From Eurosta solidaginis (Eukaryota > Arthropoda > Insecta > Diptera > Tephritidae), in contig NC_090319.1 of NCBI RefSeq assembly GCF_040869045.1, positions 281,949,693 through 282,013,692 of the forward strand: a stretch of DNA of 64,000 nucleotides. Direction: 5' to 3'. The position numbers were made by a program, and so were the translations under genes. Below, piece by piece: positions 12,501 through 22,129 of this stretch (position 1 is the stretch's first letter; the number at the start of each line of letters is the position of its first letter). The notes below the pieces were generated by a model that saw only the letters and a list, made by a program, of their open reading frames with translations, was not told the DNA's origin and searched no databases.

Positions 12501-15500
12501 TGGTATAATATACCATCTAACCCGAATAATAACCAGATCAGTTTTACTAAAGAAAATATTAAATATCTTCTTTTAAAATTTACCAATTTTATTAATAAAA
12601 AATAAATAGCTTCTCAAAAGATAAAATAAAATTCCCCCTTGGTTCGTTGATATTAAAAATGAATAAGTTATTGGAAATATCAAAATTGCTTAAAAACTTC
12701 AATTTGTGCAAGCCTCGCAAATAAAAATTGGATTTTTTTGGGAATGCAGACGTTATGAACCCAAGCCGTATCGCACTGTAAACAAACACTCCATTCGGAT
12801 ATATTTCTTTCGTCCTTCCATAACTTTTCGCAAAAGGAGCAAATTGCTCCGTCTGGAGGCATTTCAACAAAATCCCCTTGGTTCGATTCTGCGTAGACGA
12901 CGCTTACTTCGGAGTCACTGGATAATTCTTCACACTCAGCTTTTCTAGCGAAAGCTGTTTTTTTGAAGGTTCCTTTTCTTTTTTAATTTTTGGCTTCACT
13001 TTTTCCCGGATCTTCCGAACGCTTTCTTCCAACTGATTCTTATATTGTGATTTTGTTAATACTGTCGCTTTTGACTTTCTTCCTCTTCCGGTAGCAACTG
13101 GCTTTCTATTCTTTGGCAATGGTAAAATCTGCCATGGTGAAACGACTCCTTTACTGGTTGATGCCACAGGTTCTGGAGAAGTCACTCGATTTGTATTAGA
13201 TGTCGGTGAAGTAAGAGTACGTCCAGTCTTCGAAGCAGTGTTGCCAGGTGATGAAAAAAAAGAAGCTAGATTGGCAAAAAAAAGGTTAGAAAAAGCTAAA
13301 TTTAGAAAAAAAAGAAGCTAAAAAAAGGCCAGAAATGTTTGTGGTTAATTCATAAATTTTTTTTTTATATTTTAGTTACACATTTACAACTTATAAACAT
13401 AACTTAAACATAACTTCTTGTTTCAAAACATATTAGGCACATTTTGCTTGACTAGCACATGGAATTTCTTTAAATTATTGCATATGTGTATATACACAAA
13501 AAAAATATTACAAACTAATTATTTATATAAAATATTCCCCGTCTGAAAAATCAGAAGAGCTTAAGTCTGCGTATAAAATTTGGCTATTTACCATAGATAT
13601 AAGATCATCGGTAATTTCAAAATCATTACAACATTTAGATAAGCGTTTTAACAAGCATCTAATATTAAGCAGCGCATTAAGCATTTTAATTTGTAGTTTG
13701 TTCCTTAATTTAGTTTTCAGAATTTTCATGCCACTAACAATTCTTTCAACCTCCGCGTTACTGAGTGGTAATACTAAAAAACTAAATATGAATTCGACAA
13801 GTTCTAAAAAAGTGGTGCGTTTAATGCCGTTTTATGTTCTCGGACTTCCGACCAAAATTCCATGGTGGAGTGTACATTTTTCCATTGTATAGTTATAAGT
13901 TTTCGCCACTGCAGCTCTATTAATGCTATTTGACTTGAAGAATAACTATACTTCTCTTTCTCAAAGTAAGAAAATACATCTGGCTTTGAAACTTTCAACG
14001 AATTTTCAGCAGAAAAAGAATTAATCTTTTGTAGAGAACTCATATTATTAGGTATTAGGTGTTCACAGGAACTATTGAAATTATTTTATTTTAGAAATTA
14101 TTAAAAATACATTCGGATTAAAAAAGGCTAGAAAAAAGTCACGAAGCTAAAACCAAAATTTCGAGGCTAAAGGCAAAAACAAAAGGCTAAATCTAGCCTC
14201 GAAAAGCTAACCTGGCAACACTGCTCCGAAGTTGCAATATTTTTCTCGGAAACTTCAGAGTTTTCTGCAGTTACGTGCTCATACATATCATTTGCAGCAA
14301 GCAATATAGTCTGCGTCAGTAAGGGTATATACCAGTTCATTTGAAACCGTTAACTTCTACCTGGCCAGTCTGAACATTATACTACGCTTTCGAAAAGAGA
14401 CCAACTAAATCGAATTTAGTAACGTTTCTCTCTTAAAACGCTTTAATTCGTTACTGCAATAAGTCTTGAGTTGGCTCATGAATACTCTGTCTAGCGGTTG
14501 CATTTTATGAATGGAATGCGGAGGCAATGGTATCATCACCACTCCGTTTTCACGAGCTAAGTTGATCACTTCAATATTTATTACTGTAGTGTCCATCTAA
14601 AATCAACATTATTGGATCTATTTCTTGGTGTTTGAATATTAAAAATAAATCTTACATAGAAGGATGGCTTAAATCGCCAAAATCGACAAGCGTCATTCTA
14701 GTTGAAAAGCATCAAAATGACGACGGCGTCATCAATCTGTCAACACTGGCCAATACCTATGGCTTGGAGACTAAATTCGAAAATTTGGGAAATAATTTTT
14801 TATCCATCTTTTCAAAAAAAGTTGTTTGGCCCAATACCCAGAAAAAATATTGATATTGTTGTATGTAGTAGAAAATATGACTTATTTTATGATTATGTTA
14901 TCTTTTCACACTCCGCATAACCTTTAGGCTATTTGGTTATCTGAGAATCTCGGTCCAACAATACGAGCCAAATACAATAAAACCGTTATATTTGGCAATG
15001 ATGATCAGCGTTACACATTCGCATTTTGGTTCAAGCTGGTGAGTGCGCTAGAGTTGTAAAACTATCGATAGTCTTATTTCCGATAGCGAGATTTTTATGA
15101 AAAGCCCGCATTTTGTATTGACCCATACCGAATTTTGACGCATCTTAACTTATGCACTTAAATCGTATGTATTCAACACTTTTTGTTGGATGTTGAAACT
15201 GGCCAACATTTTTAATACGATAGTTTATAAACTATTGATAGTAATTTTCAAACTAGATTGTTTCGCAGTTGATTCTTTAAATCTGATTCTACCTTCTTTT
15301 GTTTTCTAAAATAATATAATGTATTCAAAGATGAGGCTCTCACGCCCAGATTCTCTTGACTATCTAAGCGGTTTATCTGTGCATTGGTATTGGGATGAAA
15401 TATTCGAACCCTCATTCATAGATATCGCGCACAAACAAATGCCCGATAAAATCATGCTTATCTCGGAGTCTTGTATAGGTGATAAACCTTGGCAGAAAAA

Positions 15501-16107
15501 GACACCTATTTTAGGTTCATGGAAGCGTGGTGAGAAAATGGCACGCGGTTTTCTGCAAAATTTGCAAAATAATATCAATGGATGGCTCGATTGGAATATT
15601 GTGTTGAATGAAGAGGGTGGTCCGAATTATGTAAACAATTTCGTCGATAGTCCTATGATAGTCAACATGACAAGTAAGTATTGTTTGTTTTTTTTTTTTT
15701 TTTGTTTTTTTTGAAGATGTGCTTTGATTCTATGGTGTAAATTTTCTTTATCTTTACTAGACCGACTTGAACTTTACAAACAACCGATGTTCTATACGAT
15801 GGGTCATTTCTCGAAGTTCATTCCTGAAGGTTCAGTTCGTATTGCTGCTGAACGTTCAAATATAAATGTTGATACGATTGGCTTTTTGAGACCAGATGGC
15901 AGTATAGCACTTATTGTTTTTAATAGGTTGGTACACGACTTTGAATTTCTTGACTAAATTCTTAATTAAAAGTTTTTTTTTTTAATTTATTATTCTAAAT
16001 TCTACAGCGGATTTGCGAGTGTTAATGTCAGTATTGTGGATACTAAGCGTTGCTCGATTTCATTACAAATACCTCAGAAATCTATACATACTGTGCTTTA
16101 TAATTAA
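3085..16107 (+). CDS. Gba1: Glucosylceramidase A (acid beta-glucosidase, GH30), 5' partial, exons 3-8
   Basis: This lysosomal enzyme hydrolyses glucosylceramide to glucose and ceramide. The five visible exons (3085-3535, 14928-15038, 15331-15673, 15761-15926, 16008-16107) join in phase to an open frame of about 390 codons ending TAA at 16105-16107. Every junction has GT-AG ends. The acid/base Glu is in TGNEP (codon 3464-3466) and the nucleophile Glu is in ISESC (codon 15466-15468). Family signatures include GGCDFD, GAAWSSP, LGSWKRGE, DWN, EGGPN and GHFSKFIPEGS. The N-terminus (signal peptide and about 70 mature residues, present in gene B exons 1-2) is absent upstream to base 1, so it lies left of the window. 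The errantivirus end at 1-2450 is then intronic. The A/B order resembles the tandem Gba1a/Gba1b pair of Drosophila; which is which was not decided. No lesion is visible. Confidence 0.9.
3536..4925. other. Intron sequence of glucosylceramidase A without recognised features
   Basis: This AT-rich stretch lies between the exon donor at 3536 and the CACTA-like element. Short open frames here show no family resemblance. Nothing further was recognised. Confidence 0.5.
5440..7450 (-). pseudogene. CACTA-like transposase relic
   Basis: Pieces in successive minus-strand frames match, in order, a transposase-like family common in insects and fish. They are a segment with PFDQIASEY and KVFEIDKCI (near 7050-7150), VYFSLGLVLGDNLALNKILGF then CRFCK (6410-6560), HDIFEGILKYDLSHILLYF (near 6180-6290), and TLKPKHHLLLHY...GPLKN...FEAKH (5850-5990). 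A C-terminal part follows to about 5444. Frames change between blocks, and in-frame stops separate them, so no complete protein is encoded. The gene reads in the same direction as the SAMD3-like gene upstream of it. I recall the family from En/Spm-type elements; a profile search would be needed to fix this. Confidence 0.6.
7640..9632 (-). pseudogene. SAMD3-like spliced gene (SAM-domain protein family), frameshifted
   Basis: The start codon is at 9632-9630. Recognisable exons are 9632-9563, 9280-9073, 9026-8817, 8604-8325 and 8253-about 8104, with further pieces near 8030-7640. The junctions carry GT-AG ends with introns of 46-282 bases. The first exons form a SAM-type fold (GSHLSEI, LFGNRII). 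A region with SGGAALLKSYE and VIFPTE follows, then KGGKPGGSLYAKYHNALYRLR, then WPILKQSFGY and a C-terminal region with LPALLKP and RVTHFYVT. This order is that of insect and fish proteins named sterile alpha motif domain-containing protein 3-like. A one-base loss in exon 2 (near 9180) shifts the frame. It lies inside the CACTA-like termini, so it is inferred to be an accessory gene of that element rather than a host gene. Confidence 0.55.
10168..11990. mobile_element. 1.8 kb repetitive element, copy 1 (inverted copy at 25254-27606)
   Basis: The whole segment recurs as reverse complement at 25254-27606 with few differences. About 1.2 kb of unique sequence is followed by a 600 bp palindrome. 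Open frames of 64-72 codons occur identically in both copies only because the DNA is the same; none resembles a known protein. No transposase is encoded, so the element is probably non-autonomous. The class is unresolved. Confidence 0.65.
11388..11987. repeat. Long palindrome of the 1.8 kb element (two 272 bp arms)
   Basis: The arm 11388-11660 is the near-perfect reverse complement of 11716-11987, with a loop of about 55 bases. The loop is in opposite orientation in copy 2, as expected if the whole unit was inverted. The sequence is very AT rich and could form a long hairpin. Confidence 0.85.
11990..12335 (-). pseudogene. hAT transposase C-terminal dimerisation fragment
   Basis: The minus-strand frame 12277-11990 contains LPHASANVERIFSKINLN followed by NTKIRNR, the hallmark of the hAT dimerisation domain. 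Further upstream the same frame reads through a typical FWKTTSTIKRADSTYSANL stretch, and a stop lies near 12310. Only the last 100 or so residues remain. The neighbouring palindrome abuts it at 11990. Confidence 0.75.
12336..12590. other. Unassigned intronic sequence
   Basis: The segment lies between the hAT fragment and the pogo-like relic. No feature was recognised. Confidence 0.4.
13236..14223 (-). mobile_element. hAT element nested in the pogo-like gene, 988 bp
   Basis: The termini are CAGTGTTGCCAGGT at the left and its exact reverse complement at the right. The flanking octamers CTTCGAAG (13228-13235) and CTCCGAAG (14224-14231) are an 8 bp target duplication with one difference, diagnostic for hAT transposons. 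Inside, minus-strand frames at 14043-13804 and about 13800-13523 include LPLSNAEVERIVSGMK and a KTKLRNKL motif, the hAT dimerisation domain. The transposase is truncated, so the copy is non-autonomous. Confidence 0.9.
13523..14043 (-). pseudogene. Truncated hAT transposase inside the 988 bp element
   Basis: Two minus-strand pieces are visible. The first (14043-13804) has a helical EKEKYSYSSSQIALIELQWRK segment; the second (about 13800-13523) has the dimerisation motif around VERIVSG. A frame change separates them near 13804. The catalytic core is absent, so the protein could not cut DNA by itself. Confidence 0.65.
14640..14927. other. Intron end of glucosylceramidase A
   Basis: A 73-codon open frame at 14632-14853 has no recognised relatives. 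The stretch ends with the CCTTTAG acceptor at 14927. Confidence 0.4.
14928..15038 (+). CDS. Gba1: Glucosylceramidase A, exon 5 equivalent
   Basis: This exon has 37 whole codons, reading AIWLSENLGPTIRAKYNKTV and ending FWFKL. The acceptor is CCTTTAG and the donor GTGAGT. It aligns residue for residue with gene B exon 5 (AVWLSDYLGP...). It restores the frame across the 11.4 kb intron. Confidence 0.9.
15331..15673 (+). CDS. Gba1: Glucosylceramidase A, exon 6 equivalent
   Basis: The exon holds the nucleophile Glu in MLISESCIG and the signatures LGSWKRGEKMARGF, WLDWNIVLN and EGGPNYVNNFVDSP. It is 343 bases, the length that both B copies would have without their indels. The donor is GTAAGTATT. Confidence 0.92.
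15761..15926 (+). CDS. Gba1: Glucosylceramidase A, exon 7 equivalent
   Basis: It encodes YKQPMFYTMGHFSKFIPEGS and the beta-sandwich strand around RPDGSIALIVFNR. The acceptor TTACTAG is intact, unlike the corresponding site in both B copies. Confidence 0.9.
16008..16107 (+). CDS. Gba1: Glucosylceramidase A, terminal exon 8
   Basis: The last 33 codons end in IHTVLYN and TAA. The exon is 100 bases long, as in gene B. An AATAAA polyadenylation signal follows at 16123-16128. Confidence 0.88.
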
Positions 16108-16122
16108 AAAAGTTGTTATTCG

Positions 16123-16128
16123 AATAAA
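16123..16128 (+). promoter_or_regulatory. Polyadenylation signal of glucosylceramidase A
   Basis: A canonical AATAAA lies 15 bases after the stop codon. Confidence 0.6.
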
Positions 16129-16419
16129 ATATATTTTTATCTTTTAGCTATTATTTAAAATCACATTCGCCTCATGCTGATCTCATCCTCTTTACAAAAA
16201 GGATAAACTCAATTCGATTATTTGGCGCTGAACTACTTCAGACCTAGTTTATTTACATAGAACGAGATTATCTTCATATTCGTACTTAACTTCAGTTGTT
16301 AATTAATAAATAGATTTGCCATATAAAGTTTTCCTCTCAATAATCGGTAACTATGAACAAATTTTAGAGATGCCTATTTTTTCATAGACAAGGTATCACC
16401 TGTAGAGTGGAATCTCTAA

Positions 16420-16725
16420 ATCTTCAGTTGCTGAAATCAAATGGATTTGACACTCAAGGGTACGTGGACGACTTAGTAATCTGTGCCACAGCGATGCACG
16501 AGGAACTATTATCTAATAGCTGCAACAGGTTTGTTAGGATGGGTTCTAGGGCATCAGGGACATTAATGTAATGAACAGGAAGACTACCTAGCCAAGCAGT
16601 GTGCTTAAGCAGCATTATACGGTCTAGATCCCTTCAGTGGACTCACGAAGGCACTCACTAGAGAAAACATAAGTAACTGGGAAACAATGGAGAAGAATTT
16701 TAATATCGAGGCAAACAAATGATCT
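16420..16725 (+). pseudogene. Deletion-scarred LOA/R1-type non-LTR fragment
   Basis: A reverse-transcriptase piece (GYVDDLVICATAMHEELLSN) is joined almost directly to an RNase H piece (LGWVLGHQGH, then NEQEDYLAKQCA) with stops between. Most of the region between the two domains has been deleted. The rest of 16129-18202 shows no recognisable feature. Confidence 0.5.
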
Positions 16726-18202
16726 TATGTAAATAAATAGAGAAAGTAGAACGGTTCGGTTCAATTTTAGTATATTCCGCATTTTATGAATTTTGAAAAT
16801 TGAAATTTTTATTGAAAAATTTCCACAAGAGGGAATTTTCTACCAACAACAATAATTTCAATAAGCCACATGGGCGTTGCCCATTTGCCACATTCGCAAG
16901 ACGTTATGGAGTTTACTGTTATTAATTTTTTATTTTTTCTATGCAATCCAAAGTTCAGCCACCGTCTCAAATAGGGTTGCAAATATATCTTTTAGAAATA
17001 CGTGAGAAATATTACTGAAATATTGGAGCGAGTTTCAGGCAATTTTGGATAATTCTGCGCCTCCTACTATCCTTGCACTGCTTTTATATCCACATTTGCA
17101 TTGTTCACCTATTGCTCACAAGGCCTAGAATCTAGACTTTTCGCGTACAGCATTCTCGATTCGTTGCTTATTTATTTTGCTCTTACCTCTGCATCTCATA
17201 TTGACTATTGCCTTATATGCATTTCTTTTTTTATAAAAAATCGAAAACTGTGATTAATATGTATTAGAAAATTTGTATTATAATTTTTTGTTGTGGAAAG
17301 AATTGGATCATTCCTCGACAATTCATTCATAAAAAATTGTACGTAGAATACAAATTCTCTTGTTTACCATATAATACCTACCTACCTACCTAGTTGCGCT
17401 CGTAGAGATCAAGAATTGAGTCACACCCGTTCAAGTGTGTTTAAATATTTAACTAAATTTTAGATTACAATAAATTTAAAACAAATTGAATTGGAATTTG
17501 CTTAAGTTTTAGCATATAAGTATAAAGTATATACATAAATATTTGCACAAGTGAAAAATCCTGCAAGCAAAAATATGAATGAATGAAAATTAATAATAGA
17601 AGAATAAGTTCGTCTGAACGTTTAATATATACCCATTTTTTTAACAGACTCACAATAGGCCCAGTCATAAAAAGTTCCTAATATGTTTGAATGTAGAAAA
17701 GCCCCCAGCTGCATTATGATTGGATAGTCATGGATGACCATATTATGTCAGAAAAGATGGCTCTACGTCGTATTGACATCTTTATATTGATATGCGGAAA
17801 GAAGTCTCGCGATTTTTAAGCAACTACTTGATTTTTGACACTGACTTTTCCGGTGAAGTGATTTTTATTAGTGACTGTGATAGGAGAGTAAATAATCTAA
17901 ATTGCGATATGCAATCACTTTTAGTAGTAAACGTAATCTTAGATCCAATCAAAGCTCTCGTCACAGCTATTGCATCGCAGCACAAATCACAGGATCATTG
18001 GTAAATTTTTTCACTGCTAATTTTGTGAGTGACGAAAGGTATGCTTGTCTTTGTGATTGCCGTGATTGATAAGCGTGACTGCTAACGAGGCGCAGTTACC
18101 GGAGATAACTTCGGAACTCAAAACGAACAGTTGGTAAAAGCAAGCACGTACTTCTATGGAAAGTATGGTCGGACGAGCGCATGCTGCTAAATTGAAATCT
18201 AA
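16726..18202. other. Intergenic sequence between the two glucosylceramidase genes
   Basis: The stretch is AT rich, with a short ACCT microsatellite near 17376-17392. Open frames here are short and unconvincing. No gene or element was recognised. Confidence 0.5.
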
Positions 18203-18728
18203 TACTAGGTTCAAGCACACACCAAATTCGCAATTTATACTGTTTGGGCAATTTATTACGCAATTTGTCATATAATAAATTGTAATAATAAATTGCCAAT
18301 TTAAAAAAAATTGCGTAATAAATTGTTTCAACCTGGAAATGCAACACTGTAAAGTGTGTTTATTGAGTATATTTAAACGTCACTTACGCATGGCTGAACT
18401 ATATGGTTGGCTCATTTCATCAGCTGATTTTATGTCTTTCATTTCACTGGAGTAGGGACTGTCAAAAGAAGATGGCAAAATCAAAATGAAAACAAAACAC
18501 TGAACACATTTTCTTACAACACACAAAAATATCAAAGTTTTATGTTTTCATTCCATTCACCTAATACCAACACGCGCATTTTGACAGTCTCAACAAAGAT
18601 ATGTTGTTATTGTAGAGATGAGCCAACCAGTTATCAAATTACTATTGTGTAAGCTAAATAGAGTTGTATGAACACCACTCAATTTAAATCGAAATGGCCT
18701 CAATTTATTTTTCTGTTTGAACATAGTA
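18203..18728 (+). mobile_element. PIF/Harbinger-like MITE, copy 1
   Basis: The termini are TACTAGGTTCAAGCAC and, reversed, TACTATGTTCAAACAG. It is flanked by TAA on the left and TTA on the right, a degraded 3 bp duplication. Two other copies are at 18765-19286 and 25735-26265. There is no coding potential. Confidence 0.75.
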
Positions 18729-18764
18729 TTAGGTGTGAGGCAATTAACAAACTTTCATTCATAA

Positions 18765-19286
18765 TACCAGGTACAAACACACACCAAATTGGCAATTTAT
18801 ACCATTTGGGCAATTTATCATATAATAAATTGTAATAACAAATTGCCAATTTAAAAAAAATTACGTTATAAATTGTTTCAAACTGCAAATACAACCTTGT
18901 AAAGTATGTTTATTGAGTAGATTTACACGTCAGTTGCGCATGCCTCAACTACATGGTTGGCTCATCTCATCAGCTGATATTATTATTTTTTTAATTTCAC
19001 TGGAGTAGGAATTGTCAAAAGAGGATGGCAAACTCAAAATGAAACCAAAACATTGAACACATTTTCTTACAACACACAAAAATTTCAAAGTTTTATGTTT
19101 TCATTCCATTCCATTCGCCTAATTTCAACACGCACATTTTGACATTCTGAACAAAGGTATGTTGTTGCTGTAGAGATGAGCCAACCGGCTATCAAATTAC
19201 TATTGTGTAAGCTAAATTGAGTTGTATGAACATCACTCAATTTAAATTGAAATTGCTTCAATTTATTTTTCTGTTTGAACATAGTA
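18765..19286 (+). mobile_element. PIF/Harbinger-like MITE, copy 2
   Basis: It has the same length and orientation as copy 1 and is separated from it by 36 bases. TAA flanks both ends (18762-18764 and 19287-19289), the 3 bp target duplication typical of PIF/Harbinger elements. Confidence 0.8.
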
Positions 19287-19429
19287 TAAGTGTATCCGGC
19301 CTAATATATAAAAACGGCGATCCTGAAAACCGTGATAATTAAAGTGCTATTAGCTTTCTCTATATCGAGTATAAGTGCTATTAAACATGCTCTGCGACTG
19401 AAGCGACGAACTAATTTGACTATCTATGC

Positions 19430-19900
19430 GGCTTCAGATTTGGTAAATCGGATATTGACCAGATATTCATAATACGGCAAATCCTGAAAAATACTGACGA
19501 TAGGAAATTCAACACGTACTATCTTTTGGTCGACTTCAAAGCAGCTTTTGACAGCGCGGAAAGGAATCATTTGTATGTTGAGTCACACCGCTTTTCGAAA
19601 CCAAACAAATAGATTCTAAACGGCGATACTCAAATCTATTAATTGCAGGTGTCTGGTGATAATATCCCCTAATCTAACGTGAATAAATAGGTGAGAAATA
19701 ATGGTTTGGTGGTGAACGAGGTCAAGTACTTGCTGCTATCAAAGGAAAAATCGGCGCTTGAGTGCCACTTTGCTGTTCACGGCTGTAAATTCGACACTGT
19801 GAAAGAATTTCCCTATCTTACAACCAGCATTAAATTTCTAGTTATGGCTCTCCTGACTTTGGCTCAGAATCATGCACGGCGTGGAGAGAAAATAGAATAG
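19430..19900 (+). pseudogene. RTE-like reverse transcriptase fragments
   Basis: A forward frame reads CGFRFGKSDIDQIFIIRQIL and, after a few residues, YLLVDFKAAFDS, which is reverse transcriptase motif A. A second piece, from about 19691, reads LVVNEVKYLLLSKE and FDTVKEFPYL, matching the RT C-terminal region. The middle is deleted. A longer relative lies at 38961-40226. Confidence 0.55.
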
Positions 19901-19904
19901 CTCT

Positions 19905-20271
19905 TATCCTGTCCATGATAATTATATATCGAGCATACTTCAGCGAACAAAAACCTAAATGTTATGTTTTGCGAATGAAAGACGACACACCGGCTCAGAA
20001 AGTATTCCTATCGGGCTGTGTATTTGGAAGCAAAGGAAGGGGGAGATCTTCGCTTAATAATGAGGACAGCAAGAGGAAGGCTTAAACAGCAATAATTGAT
20101 GATGATGACCATCTTGACTAAAAAATATCTTAGTCTCATAATGGTTGACGGCAGAAGAAAGGTCAGACCCTCATTACATTTTTAACATAAGGGGGAGAAG
20201 GGCTTAGCTTCTTTTGATACACTTAATTCAATGGAAATTTTCATTTAATTCCTATCTTGAGTACTACTGGG
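19905..20271. other. Upstream region of glucosylceramidase B
   Basis: No open reading frame of note and no repeat were recognised. The 3' end abuts the probable core promoter. Confidence 0.4.
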
Positions 20272-20315
20272 TATAAAAGAAGCTGGCTAGGTTGTATAAA
20301 GAAGTCATGCTCAGT
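20272..20315 (+). promoter_or_regulatory. Possible core promoter of glucosylceramidase B
   Basis: TATAAAA lies at 20272-20278, and the arthropod initiator word TCAGTC begins at 20311. The 39-base gap is longer than the usual 30, so the transcription start may be slightly upstream of the initiator. The coding start is 120 bases downstream. Confidence 0.4.
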
Positions 20316-20434
20316 CAATTTGCAGTTAGTTTGAATTGAAGTGTAACCTTGCAAGAAAGGCTGTAACGACGCTATCTATCGGTTGTTGGGGCTTACATAT
20401 CATTAAAGAAGCCAGTAAAAGGCGAAAAGGCAAA

Positions 20435-20635
20435 ATGTGTCCTAGAATAATTCAGTTTAGCATTTTCAGCATAATATGTTGCATCCAGCAATCTATCCCA
20501 GCTCATGCGAGCACGGCATGTAATCCGCTTAGAACTGAATTTGGTTTGGTATGCGTTTGTACGCCATCATATTGTGATTATTTGGAGAATCCAGAACCTA
20601 CAGACGATGAAATTGTAGTAGTCTCCTCAAGTCAG
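20435..20635 (+). CDS. Gba1: Glucosylceramidase B exon 1 (signal peptide)
   Basis: The ATG at 20435 is chosen because it is followed at once by a hydrophobic secretion signal (FSIFSIICCI) and an Ala-rich cleavage region. The mature part has CNPL...LVCVCTPSYCDYL, matching the cysteine-rich N-terminus of lysosomal glucosylceramidases. A longer in-frame extension to 20336 lacks ATG before this point. The exon ends in phase 0 at GTAAGT. Confidence 0.8.
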
Positions 20636-20772
20636 GTAAGTTTTGTGTAGGAAAGTTGCATAATAGGTACCGGCTTCTCAATTTCCAAAAGATTTCCATA
20701 TACCACGCATATATTCTTCGCACAAATAATTATGATTATTTATTTTTTGCATTTCAACTGTACCTCTCCTAG

Positions 20773-20975
20773 GAAGGTGAACGCTTCGGTGTCCGTACTT
20801 TGCTCTTCAGCGATAATAAATGTAGCAGAAACTTGTACTCAAATGATGAACTTAATTTGAGAGTAGACCGCTCGGTCGAATATCAAACAATGTTTGGATT
20901 CCGAGCTGCAATTACTGGCGCTGTTTCATGGTTACTTGGACTTATGGAACAGCCATTGCAGGATCATCTTTATAA
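20773..20975 (+). CDS. Gba1: Glucosylceramidase B exon 2
   Basis: The exon reads from EGERFGVRTLLFSD to LQDHLYK. The family GFGGAMTD motif is changed to GFRAAITG, so even the undamaged N-terminus has drifted. The acceptor is CTCCTAG and the donor GTAAGT. The left break of the tandem duplication falls ten bases before the exon end. Confidence 0.8.
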
Positions 20976-21050
20976 GTAAGTCGAGATTTCTATCCTAATT
21001 TCATGTAAAAATCTCTCAAAAAATTTGTCTTGTCCTACAAATTCCGGTAG

Positions 21051-21369
21051 ATCATATTATCATAAGGATGGTATCAGTTTCAATATGCTGCGTATGCCCA
21101 TTGGTGGTTGCGATTTTGATTTTGGTCCTTGGGCCTATAATGAAGAACCAAAAAGTGATCCACGACTTTCCAGTTTTACCAAACTTGATCAGCGCGATGT
21201 AGATAAGGTGAAACAATTGAAACGTGTGAAGAGTGTATCCGAATTGGAAATTGAGAATTATGGTTGCTGCCTGGAGTTCACCACCATGGATGAAAACAAA
21301 TGGTAACTGGAGTGGTTATAGCTTTTTGAAAGAAGAATACTATCAAGCTTGGGCTGATTATCATTTAAG
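21051..21369 (+). pseudogene. Gba1: Glucosylceramidase B exon 3, first set, frameshifted
   Basis: It reads SYYHKDGISFNMLRMPIGGC up to VSELEI, then shifts frame. One base (the G in ATTGAGAATT) must be skipped to reach VAAWSSPPWMKTNGNWSG and YYQAWADYHLR. The splice sites are intact. In the frame as written, translation stops after ENKW near 21306. Confidence 0.85.
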
Positions 21370-21466
21370 GTAAAATTACAGACAAAACAAAAACATATAA
21401 ATAGTTCTCGAAAGTAGTTACCACGAATAGCAATACTTTACCGGATATTAATATAGTATGTTCATT

Positions 21467-21901
21467 AGGGTGGGTCTATTTATTAACCGATATCGCGCCA
21501 TCGAAAAAATAATTTTAGAGCCTGCAAAATTTAATTTTTTTTGACTTTTTTCGACTTTGATTTTTAAGGTTTTTTTCATGACCTAATAAAAAAATTTTCA
21601 TTTGATTGTAAAATTTTCATGTCCGCTAAAAACGTTGGCGGTAACAGTTTTTTTTTTGTTTTAGCGGACATTTTTGGGTCGGATATCCTACATGAAAATT
21701 TTACAATCAAATGAAATATAGTAGGTCATGAAAAAACCTTAAAAATCAAAGTCGAAAAAAATAACAAAAATGCATTTTCGCAGGCTCGAAAATTATTTTT
21801 TTGGGCATGCGTAGTGGAACTTTTTTCCTGAGCCCAAATCCTATCGAAAAATCGATGGCGCGATATCGGTTAACTTTCGTCCATACAAATCCACCCACCC
21901 T
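21467..21901. mobile_element. Palindromic MITE in intron 3, first set (435 bp)
   Basis: Long inverted arms start AGGGTGGGTC and end CCACCCT, meeting in the middle around TCCGCTAAAAACGTTGGCGG. The flanks allow a TA duplication as in Tc1/mariner-like elements, but class is unproven. An identical element is at 30260-30695. Confidence 0.7.
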
Positions 21902-22129
21902 AACGTTCATGTTCATAAACCGACAGCCGTAGCCAAAAAATAACAAAAAAAAAAAAAAAGGCGTGAGTACCTAAAACTCGAGAAGTTCGATATGTAAACA
22001 CACAGGTGTACGTCTAGAAAACTAATGTTTTTAAGCTAACAAAAGCTCGTCCAGTAGTTGAAGCTAAAACACAACGTAGGGAACTTTCTCGGAAACAAAC
22101 AATTTCTTGCATTTCAGAAGCGCTGCGTC

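Larger units (their letters stand above)
12592..14640 (-). pseudogene. pogo/Tigger-like transposase relic, split by a hAT element
   Basis: On the minus strand the relic starts near 14640 with LILDGHYS, which holds a catalytic Asp of the DDE/D core. It continues with IEVINLARENGVVMIPLPPHS, then KMQPLDRVFMSQLK (14596-14405). After the hAT insertion it resumes as TSPEPVASTSK and GRGRKSKATVL, a basic low-complexity linker (13185-12904). It ends in a zinc-finger-like C-terminus with C-x2-C...C-x2-C...H-x2-C spacing (12862-12680). This order is typical of pogo-type transposases of insects. The N-terminal DNA-binding part and the first catalytic Asp are missing, and a frameshift follows LILDGHYS. 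The real C-terminal stop was not determined. Confidence 0.7.

Noticed and set aside
20336..20434. N-terminal extension of glucosylceramidase B
   Set aside because: There is no ATG in this part, and the signal peptide begins at the ATG at 20435.
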